Counted from the first letter of the stretch, positions 24,342 to 34,790 are shown. The stretch: 64,000 nucleotides of DNA from Streptomyces sp. PCS3-D2 (GCF_000612545.2 NZ_CP097800.1:4786501-4850500), one strand, 5' to 3'. A program made the numbers and translations. Notes: generated from the letters alone by a model not told the origin.

Positions 24342-26537
24342 ATGTTTCCCACGCGCACCACCTCGACGACGGGCACCCTCCGCCTGCCGGCCGCGCCCGA
24401 GCCCGCCCCGACCTCCTTCGGTTGGGCCGCCACCACCCCGACCCTGTCCCTGCGGGCCGCACCCCCGCCGGCTGCGGAACGGGCTCCGTCCCACACCGGC
24501 GACGGGCCCGCCGCGCCGCCCGCCACCGGGTCCGTTCCGCCGCCGGCCGGTGAGGCCGTGCCCGGTCCCGTCCCGGTGCCCGCGGCCGCATCGGGTGCGG
24601 TGTCGGCGGAGCCGCCGGGGGAGTCCTGGCCCGCGCCCGCCGCATCGGCGGCGCCCGTTCCGACCCCGTCCGGGCCGGGGGAGCCGTGGCCCGTGCCCGT
24701 CGGGCACGGTTCGACGGCGGTGCCCGCCCGGCCCTCCGTATCGGCGCCGGCCGGGTCGGCCTCCTCCGGGCCGGCCCCCGCCGCCGTTGCGTGGCCCGCC
24801 GTCGCACCGCACGGGGTACCGGTTCCCGCCGGACAGGCCCCGCCCCGGGCTGCCGAGCCGTCTGCGGTGTCTGCCCGGCAGCCCGGGCCCGCCGCACAGA
24901 CCCCGCAGACCCCGGACGGGTGCGGTTCCGCGGCCGTGCCGGGGGCGGTGCTCGCGGGGGTGCCCGCAGCGCAGGCCCCGCGGGCCGTACCGCTCGGCAC
25001 GTACGCCGTGCCCCCGGCGGTGGAGCAGCCCGTGGGGCCCGCCCCGGAGACGGCCTCCGAGCCGCCCGCCGTTCCGGCGCCCGCCGGTGAGGCCGAGCCT
25101 CTGGCGGCGCGGGCGCCGCACGCGTCCTCGTCGCAGCCGGCGCCCCGCCCGGCGGACAGGGTTTCCGGACCCCTCCTCCCTGCTCCTGCGGCGGCTCCGC
25201 TCGCGCACGGCGAGACGGCCGGGGTGGACGACGGCTCCGGCCGCGTCCCGGCGCCGGGTCCGCAGGCGGCCGAGGCGGCCGAGGCCGCGGCGCGGGGGCG
25301 GGCCGAGCCCGAGCACACCCGGGCGGGCTCGGAGGGCGGACGGCCGGACGCCGGTGTCCCGCACCCGCAGTGCGGGGAGCGCGAGGAGTCCGGTGCCGCC
25401 CCGAACTCGGGCGTGCCCGGACCGGGCGTCGCCGAGATCGTCGCCCGGGCGGTGACGCGCGCCATGGAGGAGGACAGCGCCCGGGACCTCCCGAACGCCG
25501 CCGCCCCCCACCGCGGGACCGCCGTCACCGAGGTCCCGTTGCACCTCCCGTTCCGTGCCGCGTCGACCGGCCTCCTGCCCCAGCGCGCCCCCGCGGCGGT
25601 GGCCCGCCCCGTGCGCCCCGCCCCCGGCCGCCGGGTCCCCCGCGGCGACGACCAGCTCCGCGAGCACCGTGGCCCGGTGCTGCCCGGCTGGGTCGGCGTG
25701 GCCGTCGGCGGCCTCGCCCTCGTCGGCTGCACGGCGGTGCTCTGGCGGGCGGGGGCCGTCCCCGACGCCTTCGCGGCCGCGTTCGGGGCCGCCCCCCGCG
25801 CCTACCGCGGACTGCGTGCCGCCGACTGGCCGCCGCTGGCCTTCCTCGGCGTCGTGGCCCTCGTGGCGCTCGGCGGCCTCGGCCGGGCGCGTACCGGCCA
25901 CGCCTGGGTGCTCACGCTCTTCGGCCGCTACCGCGGCACGGTCCGCCGAACCGGTCTGACCTGGGTCAGCCCTCTCCTGCTGCGCCGCCGGGTGGACGTA
26001 CGCCTGCGCCACTGGCGCAGCGACCCGATGCCCGCCGTCGACTCCGGCGGACTGGCCCTCCAGGTGGTTGTCCAGGTCGTCTGGCAGGTCAAGGACACCG
26101 CCCGTGCCACGCTCGCCGTCGCGGACCACACCGGATACCTCGCCGAGCAGGTCGAGTCCGCCATGGCCCGCGTGCTCTCCCAGCTTCCGGCGGACGCCTT
26201 CCACGAGGACGCCCCGACCCTGCGCGACGCCGAGGCCGTCGGCGACGCGCTGACCCGGATGCTGGCGGCCGAGACCGAGGCGGTCGGGATCGAGGTGTTC
26301 TCGGCCCAGCCGACCCGGATCGAGTACGCGGCCGAGGTCGCCGAGGCCATGCGCCGCCGCCGGGTCGCGGCGATCGACGCCAAGCATCGGGACACGGTGC
26401 TGGCCTCGGTGGTGGACGCGGTGGACGACACCGTCCACCGGCTGACCTCGCGCGGACTCGTCGAGCTCGACGACTACGAGCGCAAGGCCCTGGTGAAGGA
26501 CCTCACGGTCGCCTTCTGCACGGGACGCGCCGACTAG
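24342..26537 (+). CDS. SPFH/band 7 protein with long Pro/Ala-rich N-terminus
   Basis: The 731-residue protein has about 430 residues of Pro/Ala/Gly-rich low-complexity sequence. Two hydrophobic segments follow (GWVGVAVGGLALVGCTAVLW and WPPLAFLGVVALVALGGL, about 449-520), then an SPFH/band 7 domain (HAWVLTLFGRYRGTVRRTGLTWVSP to the C-terminus). SPFH proteins form membrane scaffolds. ATG 24342 is chosen because GGAGG lies five bases upstream; ATG 24327, overlapping the previous stop, is an alternative. The disordered half is unusually long for the family. Co-transcription with the cell-wall protein is likely. Confidence 0.8.
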   Translation: MFPTRTTSTTGTLRLPAAPEPAPTSFGWAATTPTLSLRAAPPPAAERAPSHTGDGPAAPPATGSVPPPAGEAVPGPVPVPAAASGAVSAEPPGESWPAPAASAAPVPTPSGPGEPWPVPVGHGSTAVPARPSVSAPAGSASSGPAPAAVAWPAVAPHGVPVPAGQAPPRAAEPSAVSARQPGPAAQTPQTPDGCGSAAVPGAVLAGVPAAQAPRAVPLGTYAVPPAVEQPVGPAPETASEPPAVPAPAGEAEPLAARAPHASSSQPAPRPADRVSGPLLPAPAAAPLAHGETAGVDDGSGRVPAPGPQAAEAAEAAARGRAEPEHTRAGSEGGRPDAGVPHPQCGEREESGAAPNSGVPGPGVAEIVARAVTRAMEEDSARDLPNAAAPHRGTAVTEVPLHLPFRAASTGLLPQRAPAAVARPVRPAPGRRVPRGDDQLREHRGPVLPGWVGVAVGGLALVGCTAVLWRAGAVPDAFAAAFGAAPRAYRGLRAADWPPLAFLGVVALVALGGLGRARTGHAWVLTLFGRYRGTVRRTGLTWVSPLLLRRRVDVRLRHWRSDPMPAVDSGGLALQVVVQVVWQVKDTARATLAVADHTGYLAEQVESAMARVLSQLPADAFHEDAPTLRDAEAVGDALTRMLAAETEAVGIEVFSAQPTRIEYAAEVAEAMRRRRVAAIDAKHRDTVLASVVDAVDDTVHRLTSRGLVELDDYERKALVKDLTVAFCTGRAD

Positions 26538-26702
26538 GGCCGGCCGGGGGCGTGGGGCAGGCGGGGCCTTCGCGATGCGCCCGGGCGGGGCCGGGGCACG
26601 TACCGCGTCGGGAGCGGGAGCGGGAACGGGTGGCCGGAAGAGACCGGACCACCCGTTCTCTCATTGGTATGGACATGGCCAACTCTCGTCAATAATCTGG
26701 GA

Positions 26703-26718
26703 CTTGGTCTAGACCTGA
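26703..26718. promoter_or_regulatory. DasR-responsive element (dre) upstream of the LPMO gene
   Basis: The sequence CTTGGTCTAGACCTGA contains the perfect palindrome GGTCTAGACC (26706-26715), the core of the 16-base dre consensus bound by the N-acetylglucosamine-responsive repressor DasR. It also matches the 12-base chitinase-promoter repeat (TGGTCTAGACCT). It lies 48 bases upstream of the LPMO start. Confidence 0.75.
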
Positions 26719-26765
26719 ATCCCCTGCGCGCGCTCGCCGAACTCCCCCCACGTCCAAGGAGCATC

Positions 26766-27374
26766 ATGCGTAACGTCCGCGTGCCCGGACGGGCCGGCGT
26801 CGCCGCGCTCGGTCTCGGCCTCGTTGCCGCAGTCACCCTCGTCGGCGCCCCCAGCGCCAGCGGTCACGGCTACACCGACACCCCCATCAGCCGCCAGAAG
26901 CTCTGTGCCAACAGGACGGTCTCCGACTGTGGTGCGATCCAGTGGGAGCCGCAGAGCGTCGAGGGCTTCAAGGGCTTCCCGGCCGCCGGCCCCGCCGACG
27001 GCAAGATCTGTTCCGGAGGCCTTTCGCAGTTCGCCGAGCTCGACAACCCGCGCGGCGGCGCCTGGCCCACCACCAAGGTGACCAGCGGTCAGGGCTATTC
27101 CTTCCGGTGGCAGTTCACTGCCAACCACTCCACCACCGACATCAAGTACTACGTCACCAAGAACGGCTGGACCGGCACCAAGGCCCTCACCCGCGCCGAT
27201 CTCGAACCCCAGCCCTTCCTCACCGTCGCCTACAACGGCGCCCGCCCCGCGATGACCACCGTGCACCAGGGCGCCATGCCAAGCGGCAAGACGGGCCGGC
27301 ACCTCATCCTGGCGGTCTGGACCGTCAACGACACCCCGATGGCCTTCTACGCCTGCTCGGACGTTCAGTTCTGA
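26766..27374 (+). CDS. AA10 lytic polysaccharide monooxygenase, chitin-binding
   Basis: The 202-residue secreted protein is a single-domain AA10 LPMO (CBM33), a copper enzyme that oxidatively cleaves chitin. Signal cleavage after ASG would expose His34, and with His121 (FTANHSTTD) this forms the copper histidine brace. Family motifs GAIQWEPQSVEG and the C-terminal AFYACSDVQF are present, with paired cysteines. The ATG follows AAGGAG. A dre site upstream predicts DasR control, and a GH18 chitinase with similar sites lies 4.5 kb away. The size and sequence fit Streptomyces Chb-type chitin-binding proteins. Confidence 0.93.
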   Translation: MRNVRVPGRAGVAALGLGLVAAVTLVGAPSASGHGYTDTPISRQKLCANRTVSDCGAIQWEPQSVEGFKGFPAAGPADGKICSGGLSQFAELDNPRGGAWPTTKVTSGQGYSFRWQFTANHSTTDIKYYVTKNGWTGTKALTRADLEPQPFLTVAYNGARPAMTTVHQGAMPSGKTGRHLILAVWTVNDTPMAFYACSDVQF

Positions 27375-27400
27375 CCGTACGTCAGCTACCCTCCGGCGGC

Positions 27401-29086
27401 ATGCGGACGACGACAGCACCCGAAACCGTCGCGGAGCTCATAGCGCGCCAATGGGGCGACCACCGGCCCGGGCTGAAGCACGCGGAAGGCGTCCTCACCC
27501 ACCACCGGACCGCCCGCGAAGCCGCCGCACGCGCCGCGCTCCTCGTCGACCTCATGCCCGCGGAGGCCGAGCCGCACCTCGGGGTCCTGCTCGACAACAC
27601 CCCCGAGTTCCCGTTCTGGCTCGGCGCGGCGGCCCTCGCCGGGGCCGCCGTCGCCGGGATCAACCCCACCCGGCGCGGCCCCGAGCTGGCCCGGGACATC
27701 CTGCACACCGAGTGCCGGCTCCTGATCACCGAGCCCGCCCACCTTCCCCTGCTGCGCGGCCTCGACCTGCCGGGCGTACGCGTCCTGATCACCGGCACCG
27801 AGGAGTACGAGGCCCTCCTCGCGCCCTACGCGGCCGCCAAGCCCGGCGACGCCGCACTGCGCACCCCCGGCCCGGACTCCCGCCTCCTCCTCTACTTCAC
27901 CTCCGGCTCCACCGGCGCTCCCAAGGCCGCCATCTGCAGCCAGGGCCGGCTCGCCGCCGCCGGAGCCTCGCTGGCCCGCAGCTTCTCCGTCGGCCCGGCC
28001 GACGTCCACTACGTGTGCATGCCGCTCTTCCACGGCAACGCCGTCATCGCCGACTGGCTCCCGGCGCTCGTCGGCGGGGCCGCGGTGGCCCTGCGGCGGC
28101 GCTTCTCCGCCTCGGCGTTCCTGGACGACGTACGGGCGTACGAGGCCACCTACTTCACCTACGTCGGGCGGGCGATCCAGTACCTGCTGGCCACCGGGCC
28201 CCGCCCCGACGATCGTGTCCACCGCCTGCGGCTCGGCTTCGGCACCGAGGCCGGGGCGGTGGACGCGGCACGCTTCGCCGAGCGATTCGGCGTCCGCCTG
28301 GTGGAGGGCTACGGCGCCACCGAGGGCGGCGCCTCGATCCAGCGCACCCCGGACACCCCGCCGGGCGCCCTGGGGCGGGCGGGTGCGGGCGACGACCTGG
28401 CGGTCATCGACCCGGAGACGGGCGCGGAATGCCCTCCGGCCGTCCTGGACGGGGGCGGCCGCCTCCTCAGCGGCTCGGCCGCCATCGGGGAACTCGTCAA
28501 CCGGGGCCACAGCCTGTTCGAGGGCTACTGGCGCAACCCCGAGGCGGAGGCCGACCGCACCCGCGACGGCTGGTACTGGACGGGCGACCTGTTCTTCCGC
28601 GACGCGGCGGGCTTCCTCTACTTCGCGGGCCGCACCGACGACCGGCTCCGCGTCGACAGCGAGAACCTCGCCGCAGCGGTGATCGAGAACATCCTGGCCC
28701 GCTGGCCGCAGGCAGCCGCGGTGGCCGTCTACGGGGTCCCGGACGAGGTCGCCGGCGACCAGGTGATGGCGGCCCTGTCCCTCCGGGAGGGGGCGGAGTT
28801 CTCCCCGGACGCCTTCGCCGCCTTCCTCGCCGACCAGCCGGATCTGGGCACGAAGATGCTTCCGCGCTATGTCCGCGTCGTCCCGGAGATGCCGGTCACC
28901 GCGACGAACAAGGTCCACCGGGTGTCCCTGCGCCGGGCGGGCTTCCGATGTGCCGACCCGGTCTGGCACCGGTCCCCCGCGGGGGGCTACACCCTCCTGA
29001 CCCCGCCCGAGCTCATGGCCCTGCTGGCCCGGTACGCGGCGCAGGGCCGCACGGACCTCCTCGACCGCGAAGCGGGCCGCCGCTAA
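27401..29086 (+). CDS. AMP-binding acyl-CoA ligase family protein
   Basis: The 561-residue product is an adenylate-forming enzyme that would activate a carboxylic acid as its acyl-AMP and then CoA thioester. The P-loop-like motif is LLYFTSGSTGAPKAA, followed by EGYGATEGG and the late hinge and catalytic region (YWTGDLFFRDAAGFLYFAGR, and TNKVHR with the conserved lysine). The composition and order resemble CaiC/fatty-acid CoA ligases, but the substrate is unknown. It starts 26 bases after the LPMO stop with only a weak ribosome binding site. A CTGAC-n5-GTCAG inverted repeat spans the LPMO stop codon. Confidence 0.85.
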   Translation: MRTTTAPETVAELIARQWGDHRPGLKHAEGVLTHHRTAREAAARAALLVDLMPAEAEPHLGVLLDNTPEFPFWLGAAALAGAAVAGINPTRRGPELARDILHTECRLLITEPAHLPLLRGLDLPGVRVLITGTEEYEALLAPYAAAKPGDAALRTPGPDSRLLLYFTSGSTGAPKAAICSQGRLAAAGASLARSFSVGPADVHYVCMPLFHGNAVIADWLPALVGGAAVALRRRFSASAFLDDVRAYEATYFTYVGRAIQYLLATGPRPDDRVHRLRLGFGTEAGAVDAARFAERFGVRLVEGYGATEGGASIQRTPDTPPGALGRAGAGDDLAVIDPETGAECPPAVLDGGGRLLSGSAAIGELVNRGHSLFEGYWRNPEAEADRTRDGWYWTGDLFFRDAAGFLYFAGRTDDRLRVDSENLAAAVIENILARWPQAAAVAVYGVPDEVAGDQVMAALSLREGAEFSPDAFAAFLADQPDLGTKMLPRYVRVVPEMPVTATNKVHRVSLRRAGFRCADPVWHRSPAGGYTLLTPPELMALLARYAAQGRTDLLDREAGRR

Positions 29087-29213
29087 GGAGGGCGGTGTTC
29101 CGGAACGGAGAAAGGCGCAGGTGGGGAGTGGGCTCGGGGCCGTCCGGGCCGGGGCGGCCGCCCGCCGCGGGTACCCGCGCGGGGCGTGGTGTGGAGCACC
29201 CCTGAGGACCGGG

Positions 29214-29219
29214 TAGTAT
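29214..29219 (+). promoter_or_regulatory. -10 element of tRNA-Lys copy 2
   Basis: TAGTAT lies 15 bases before the tRNA 5' end. The same distance separates TAGAGT and TAATGT from copies 1 and 3, which supports all three as promoters. Confidence 0.6.
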
Positions 29220-29234
29220 TTTCTCTGTCAGCAG

Positions 29235-29308
29235 GCGCCGCTAGCTCAGTTGGTTAGAGCAGCTGACTCTTAATCAGCGGGTCCGGGGTTCGAGTCCCTG
29301 GCGGCGCA
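29235..29308 (+). tRNA. tRNA-Lys (CUU), copy 2
   Basis: The 74-base sequence is identical to copies 1 and 3, with anticodon CTT in loop CTCTTAA and discriminator A without encoded CCA. It is on the opposite strand to the other two copies. The 5' flank GTCAGCAG closely matches their GTCAGCAA, and a strong hairpin terminator follows. Confidence 0.97.
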
Positions 29309-29314
29309 CCTGTC

Positions 29315-29352
29315 CTTCGGGCGGTTTCCGGTTCACCGGGAACCGCCCGAAG
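29315..29352 (+). terminator. Terminator of tRNA-Lys copy 2
   Basis: A 17-base-pair stem (arms 29315-29331 and 29336-29352, beginning CTTCGGGCGGTT) with one T-G wobble and a four-base loop is followed by TGTTTT. It also faces the 3' end of the minus-strand IclR gene. Confidence 0.88.
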
Positions 29353-29435
29353 TGTTTTCCGGCCGGCCCCGAACGGTCTCGCCCGGGCCTCCTGCTGTGG
29401 GCCACTGGTCGGCGCCACCTCCCGCTGGGGCGCCG

Positions 29436-30194
29436 CTAGAGGGTGAGCGACAGCAGCAGCGGCGCGGCCTTCCGGTTCAGGGTGTCGGCCGCGGCGCGCA
29501 GCCGGTGCGCGTGCTCGACCGGCATCGACAGCGCCAGGCAGCCGACCGAGGCCCCCGCCGTGATCGGGACGGCCGCGCAGACCGTGCCCACGGCGTACTC
29601 CTGCAGGTCCAGCATCGGGACGGTGGCCGGCTGGGCGTCCAGCTTGGAGAAGAGGACCCGCTCGTTCACGATCGTCTTCGACGTGAGCCGGGCGATCTTG
29701 TGTCGGGACAGGTGGTCGCGCCGCCCGTTCAGGTCCAACTGGGTCAGCAGGCACTTGCCGACCGCGCTGGCGTGCGCAGCCGACCGGAAGTCGACCCACT
29801 CGTGGACCTTCGGGGTGCGAGGGCTGTCCGCGAACTGCGTGATCCTGACCTCGCCGTCCACGTACCGGCTGATGTAGACGGCCGCGCCGACCGAATCGCG
29901 CAGCCGGTCGAGGGTCTCTTGGAGGTTGTCGGTCAGGGCCTGCTGGCGGTCGGTGCCGGACCCGAGCAGGACGAGGGAGTCCCCTATGGCGTACGCGCCG
30001 TCCGCCACCTGCAGGACGTATCCCTCCCGGCGCAGCATCAACAGCATGGGGGCGAGATGGACTGCGGGCAGGCCGGTCTCACGCGCGATCTGCATGTCGG
30101 TCACACCGCCGGTGTGCCGTGCGATCGTTTCGAGTACGCGCAGTGCGTACTGCACCGAGTGGAACGGCGCGGTCGGCTCGGGCTTCAGCGCCAC
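29436..30194 (-). CDS. IclR family transcriptional regulator
   Basis: The 252-residue product has an N-terminal winged helix (ALRVLETIARHTGGVTDMQIARETGLPAVHLAPML, about 16-50) and a C-terminal IclR effector domain (AAHASAVGKCLL, VCAAVPITAGASVGCLALSMP). GTG 30194 is preceded by a GGGGGGA site. It is divergent from the LLM flavoenzyme gene, which may be its target; the effector is unknown. The 252-base divergent spacer contains no motif that could be assigned with confidence. Confidence 0.88.
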   Translation of the reverse strand: MALKPEPTAPFHSVQYALRVLETIARHTGGVTDMQIARETGLPAVHLAPMLLMLRREGYVLQVADGAYAIGDSLVLLGSGTDRQQALTDNLQETLDRLRDSVGAAVYISRYVDGEVRITQFADSPRTPKVHEWVDFRSAAHASAVGKCLLTQLDLNGRRDHLSRHKIARLTSKTIVNERVLFSKLDAQPATVPMLDLQEYAVGTVCAAVPITAGASVGCLALSMPVEHAHRLRAAADTLNRKAAPLLLSLTL

Positions 30195-30446
30195 GGTTTC
30201 CCCCCTAGCAGGTTGTTACCGCTTGCCTTACCACGATAGCCATCAAGAGGCCCCTGTGGAGCGTCGGTTGGGGAGATTGATGGCTCGATCGCGTCCGTCT
30301 GCCTCGATCTATGACGCAGGCATATGCCGTGGTCACACGTCCCGCGCCGTCGCTCCGGGAATGCCCGGCGACCGGTCACGGTTCGAGTTCTTCGTACGGT
30401 TTCGCGCGGACGTCGCGCGGACGTGGACGACGGTACGGGAGCGACG

Positions 30447-31610
30447 ATGAGTGACACCGGGGACGCGGGCGGCGCGGCGAGCGGGCGGCGCGGAGGCGGC
30501 GCCGACGGCCCGGCCGTCGATGCGCAGGACGGCCCCGGCGGCATACGGGGTACCGCCCTCGGCCGGGCGCCCGTACCGCTCTCCGTCCTGGACCTGGTCA
30601 CCGTCGGCGCCGGCAGCACCGCGCACGACTCCCTGCGCACCAGTGTGGCGATCGCGCGCCTCGCCGAATCCCGCGGCTACCACCGCCACTGGGTCGCCGA
30701 GCACCATTCCATGCCCGGCGTCGCCAGCTCCTCGCCGGCCGTGATCCTGGCCCACCTCGCCGCGCACACCTCCCGCATCCGGCTCGGCTCCGGCGGGGTG
30801 ATGCTGCCCCATCATGCCCCGCTCGCCGTCGCCGAACAGTTCGGCACCCTGGAGGCGCTCGCCCCGGGGCGGATCGACCTCGGGCTCGGCCGGGCCCCCG
30901 GCACCGACGGCCGCACGGCCGCCGCACTGCGCGGGCCCGGACGGCTCGATGAGGGTGCGGACGAGTTCCCGCGCCGGCTCGCGGAGCTCACCCGCTTCCT
31001 CGACGACGACTTCCCCGACGGGCATCCGTACGCCCGCGTGCACGCCGTACCGGGCCCGGTGCAGGGTCCGGCCGGGCGGCCGCCGCTATGGCTGCTCGGC
31101 TCCTCCGGCTTCAGTGCGCAGCTCGCCGGAGAGCTGGGCCTGCCCTTCGCCTACGCCCACCACTTCTCGGCGGCGGGCACGCTGCCCGCGCTCGACCTCT
31201 ACCGCAGGAGCTTCCGGCCCTCGGCCGTCCTGGATGCCCCCTACGCCGTCATCGGGGTGTCGGCGCTCGCCGCCGACACCGACGAGGAGGCCCGCGCCCA
31301 GGTGCTCACGGGCGCGCTGTCGATGCTGCGGCTGCGCGCCGGGCGCCCGGGGCTGGTGCCCACGCCCGAGGAAGCGGCCGCGTACCCCTACACCCCGCTG
31401 GAGCGGGAGTTCGTGGACGGCTGGCTCGCCAACATCGTCCACGGCACATCCGGCGCGGTCGCCGACGGCCTCGACGGCCTCGCCCGACGCACCGGGGCGG
31501 ACGAGCTGATGCTGACGACCAACGCCCACAGCGGGGCCGCGCGACTGCGCTCCTACGCTCTGGTCGCCGATGCCTACGGCATGCCGGAGTCGGCGCCCTC
31601 GGTCGGCTGA
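30447..31610 (+). CDS. LLM class flavin-dependent oxidoreductase
   Basis: The 387-residue product is a luciferase-like monooxygenase (F420- or FMN-dependent). After a disordered Gly-rich N-terminus (about 35 residues), the TIM-barrel core shows PLSVLDLVTVG, RHWVAEHHSMPGVASSSPAV and RIRLGSGGVMLPHHAPLAVAEQFGTLEALAPGRIDLGLGRAPG, all typical of the family. The ATG follows GGGAG. The substrate cannot be assigned. It is divergent from the IclR regulator. Confidence 0.87.
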   Translation: MSDTGDAGGAASGRRGGGADGPAVDAQDGPGGIRGTALGRAPVPLSVLDLVTVGAGSTAHDSLRTSVAIARLAESRGYHRHWVAEHHSMPGVASSSPAVILAHLAAHTSRIRLGSGGVMLPHHAPLAVAEQFGTLEALAPGRIDLGLGRAPGTDGRTAAALRGPGRLDEGADEFPRRLAELTRFLDDDFPDGHPYARVHAVPGPVQGPAGRPPLWLLGSSGFSAQLAGELGLPFAYAHHFSAAGTLPALDLYRRSFRPSAVLDAPYAVIGVSALAADTDEEARAQVLTGALSMLRLRAGRPGLVPTPEEAAAYPYTPLEREFVDGWLANIVHGTSGAVADGLDGLARRTGADELMLTTNAHSGAARLRSYALVADAYGMPESAPSVG

Positions 31611-31678
31611 CGTCAGGAGAACGGGGTTTGGCTGGTTTGTTGCCGAAACCTTGCCGGAGGCTGTCTCAAGGGAGCCTT

Positions 31679-31711
31679 AAACCGCTCGTCACCCGGGGTG
31701 GCGAGCGGTTT
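31679..31711 (+). terminator. Terminator after the LLM oxidoreductase gene
   Basis: A 15-base-pair stem (arms starting AAACCGCTCG at 31679 and ending CGAGCGGTTT at 31711) has one T-G wobble and a three-base loop. A/T-rich ends flank it. It lies 68 bases after the LLM stop. Confidence 0.75.
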
Positions 31712-31753
31712 CTGATGTGCGCTCACGTCTCTGACTTGGGTAAATGGCGCGGG

Positions 31754-31783
31754 AGTGGTCTAGTCCTTCTTTGGTCCGAACCA
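31754..31783. promoter_or_regulatory. DasR box and chitinase-promoter direct repeats
   Basis: AGTGGTCTAGTCCTTC (31754-31769) matches the dre consensus at most positions. It forms a direct-repeat pair with TGGTCCGAACCA (31772-31783), four bases downstream of the first 12-mer TGGTCTAGTCCT. Paired 12-base repeats of this type are characteristic of Streptomyces chitinase promoters, which are regulated by DasR and chitin-induced systems. They lie 84-113 bases upstream of the chitinase start. Confidence 0.7.
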
Positions 31784-31866
31784 TTGACGCGGGGCGTGAG
31801 TGATCGCTATCACTTCTCTCACCCGAACCTCCAGCACTCTCCTCCCAGCCCCCCCGGAGGCAGTAC

Positions 31867-33558
<1,692 letters not shown>

Positions 33559-33585
33559 TCTCCCCCCACCCCGCGCCGAGCGACG

Positions 33586-33623
33586 CCTCCGCCCCGCCCC
33601 CTCTCCCAGGGGCGGGGCGGAGG
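33586..33623 (+). terminator. Terminator after the chitinase gene
   Basis: A perfect 15-base-pair GC-rich stem (arms 33586-33600 and 33609-33623, beginning CCTCCGCCCC) with an eight-base loop lies 28 bases after the chitinase stop. Confidence 0.85.
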
Positions 33624-33716
33624 TGTGTGACATGGTTGCCGGATTCCGGACACCCTGCCGTAGTGACCTCGTTACGCTCGGCCACAAGCCCGCTTCCCGC
33701 TTGGGGGTGCCGTCCC

Positions 33717-34565
33717 ATGGTCCTGGCCCGCGACATCGATCCCAGCGCCTCGCCGCTGGACTACTACAGCTACGAGCTGCGCCGCCTGAGAGAGGAAGCG
33801 GGCCTGAAACAGTCGCAGCTCGGCGCGATCATCTTCTGCACGGGCTCCCTGATCGGCATGGTCGAAAACGGCCGCCGCGTCCCGACCCGCGACTTCTCGG
33901 AGCGGGTGGATGCGGCCCTGAATACGGGCGGGGTGTTCTCCCGCCTGGTGGGGCTTGTCCTGCGGACCCAGTTGCCGAACTGGTTCCAGGCGTACGCCGA
34001 GATGGAAGCGAGGGCCACACACATCTCTTCGTTCCAGCCGCAGCTGGTGTACGGACTCCTGCAGACGGAGAGGTACGCGCGAGCGGTACTTCGCGCAGGG
34101 TGGGGCGAGAGCCTCGATGACGCGGTTGCGGCTCGGTTGGAACGCCAGCGCATCCTCAGCAGGGAGCGTCCGCCACTGGTCTGGGTGGTCTTGGACGAGG
34201 CCGTGCTGCACCGCCCGTTCGAGAGTCCCGAGATCATGCGGGAGCAACTGGACCGGTTGCTGGAGTTTCGGGACCTGAGGACCGTGCGTATTCAGATCCT
34301 CCCGTTCAGCTCCGGGCAACACCCGGCCACAGTAGGGGCGTTCAATGTTCTCCGATTCGAGAAGGAACCGGATGTCGTCTACGCCGAGAGCTACGGCTCG
34401 GCCCATGTGACGGCGAATCCCGAGACGGCCAGCGACTGTGCACATCGCTACGATCATCTGCAGGCTGCCGCGCTCTCCATGGACGATTCCGCGGCACTGA
34501 TCGCCCGCGTACGGGAGGAACGTTATGGGAACCCAGAACAGTCTGACGGGCGCGCTTTGGCGTAA
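33717..34565 (+). CDS. XRE-family regulator with DUF5753 domain
   Basis: The 282-residue product has an N-terminal XRE helix-turn-helix (LRRLREEAGLKQSQLGAIIFCTGSLIGMVENGRR, about 20-55) and a C-terminal DUF5753 domain (FQAYAEMEARATHISSFQPQLVYGLLQTERYARAV onward). Proteins of this class (WhiJ/Scr1-like) are abundant in Streptomyces, are usually paired with a small DUF397 protein, and affect development and antibiotic production. The ATG at 33717 follows a G-rich site. The DUF397 partner overlaps its end. Confidence 0.88.
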   Translation: MVLARDIDPSASPLDYYSYELRRLREEAGLKQSQLGAIIFCTGSLIGMVENGRRVPTRDFSERVDAALNTGGVFSRLVGLVLRTQLPNWFQAYAEMEARATHISSFQPQLVYGLLQTERYARAVLRAGWGESLDDAVAARLERQRILSRERPPLVWVVLDEAVLHRPFESPEIMREQLDRLLEFRDLRTVRIQILPFSSGQHPATVGAFNVLRFEKEPDVVYAESYGSAHVTANPETASDCAHRYDHLQAAALSMDDSAALIARVREERYGNPEQSDGRALA

Positions 34566-34785
34566 GTCCAGCTACAGCGGTGGGACCGGCGGCGACTGCG
34601 TCGAGTGCGCCCCGCTCGACGGCGCCGCCTGGCGCAAGGCTTCGTACAGCAGCACCAACGGCGGCGAGTGCGTCGAGGTGGCCGCGCAGCCGTGCCGGGT
34701 CGCCGTCCGGGATTCCAAGAACCCCGACGGGCCCGCCTTCACCGTCGGGGCGGCGGCGTTCGCCGCCTTCGCCTGCAGCGTCTGA
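34525..34785 (+). CDS. Tandem DUF397 protein, partner of the XRE regulator
   Basis: The 86-residue protein contains two copies of the DUF397 core: WRKSSYSGGTGGDCVE (residues 12-27), then WRKASYSSTNGGECVEVA with the C-terminal VAVRDSKNPDGPAFTV. The first copy is short and lacks the usual VAVRDSK part, so it is a partial internal duplication. The start lies 41 bases inside the XRE gene behind a perfect GGGAGGAA site, so the two are co-expressed. Members of this pair type likely modulate the partner's DNA binding. Confidence 0.87.
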   Translation: MGTQNSLTGALWRKSSYSGGTGGDCVECAPLDGAAWRKASYSSTNGGECVEVAAQPCRVAVRDSKNPDGPAFTVGAAAFAAFACSV

Positions 34786-34790
34786 CCCGC

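Noticed and set aside
26664-26700. Second dre-like site (TTGGTATGGACATGG) before the LPMO gene
   Set aside because: Only about eight of eleven core positions match the dre consensus; too weak to annotate.
29254-29799. Open frames containing GTRTPDPLIKSQLL near the tRNA-Lys genes
   Set aside because: This peptide is the translated antisense of the tRNA-Lys sequence and is a common false-gene signature.
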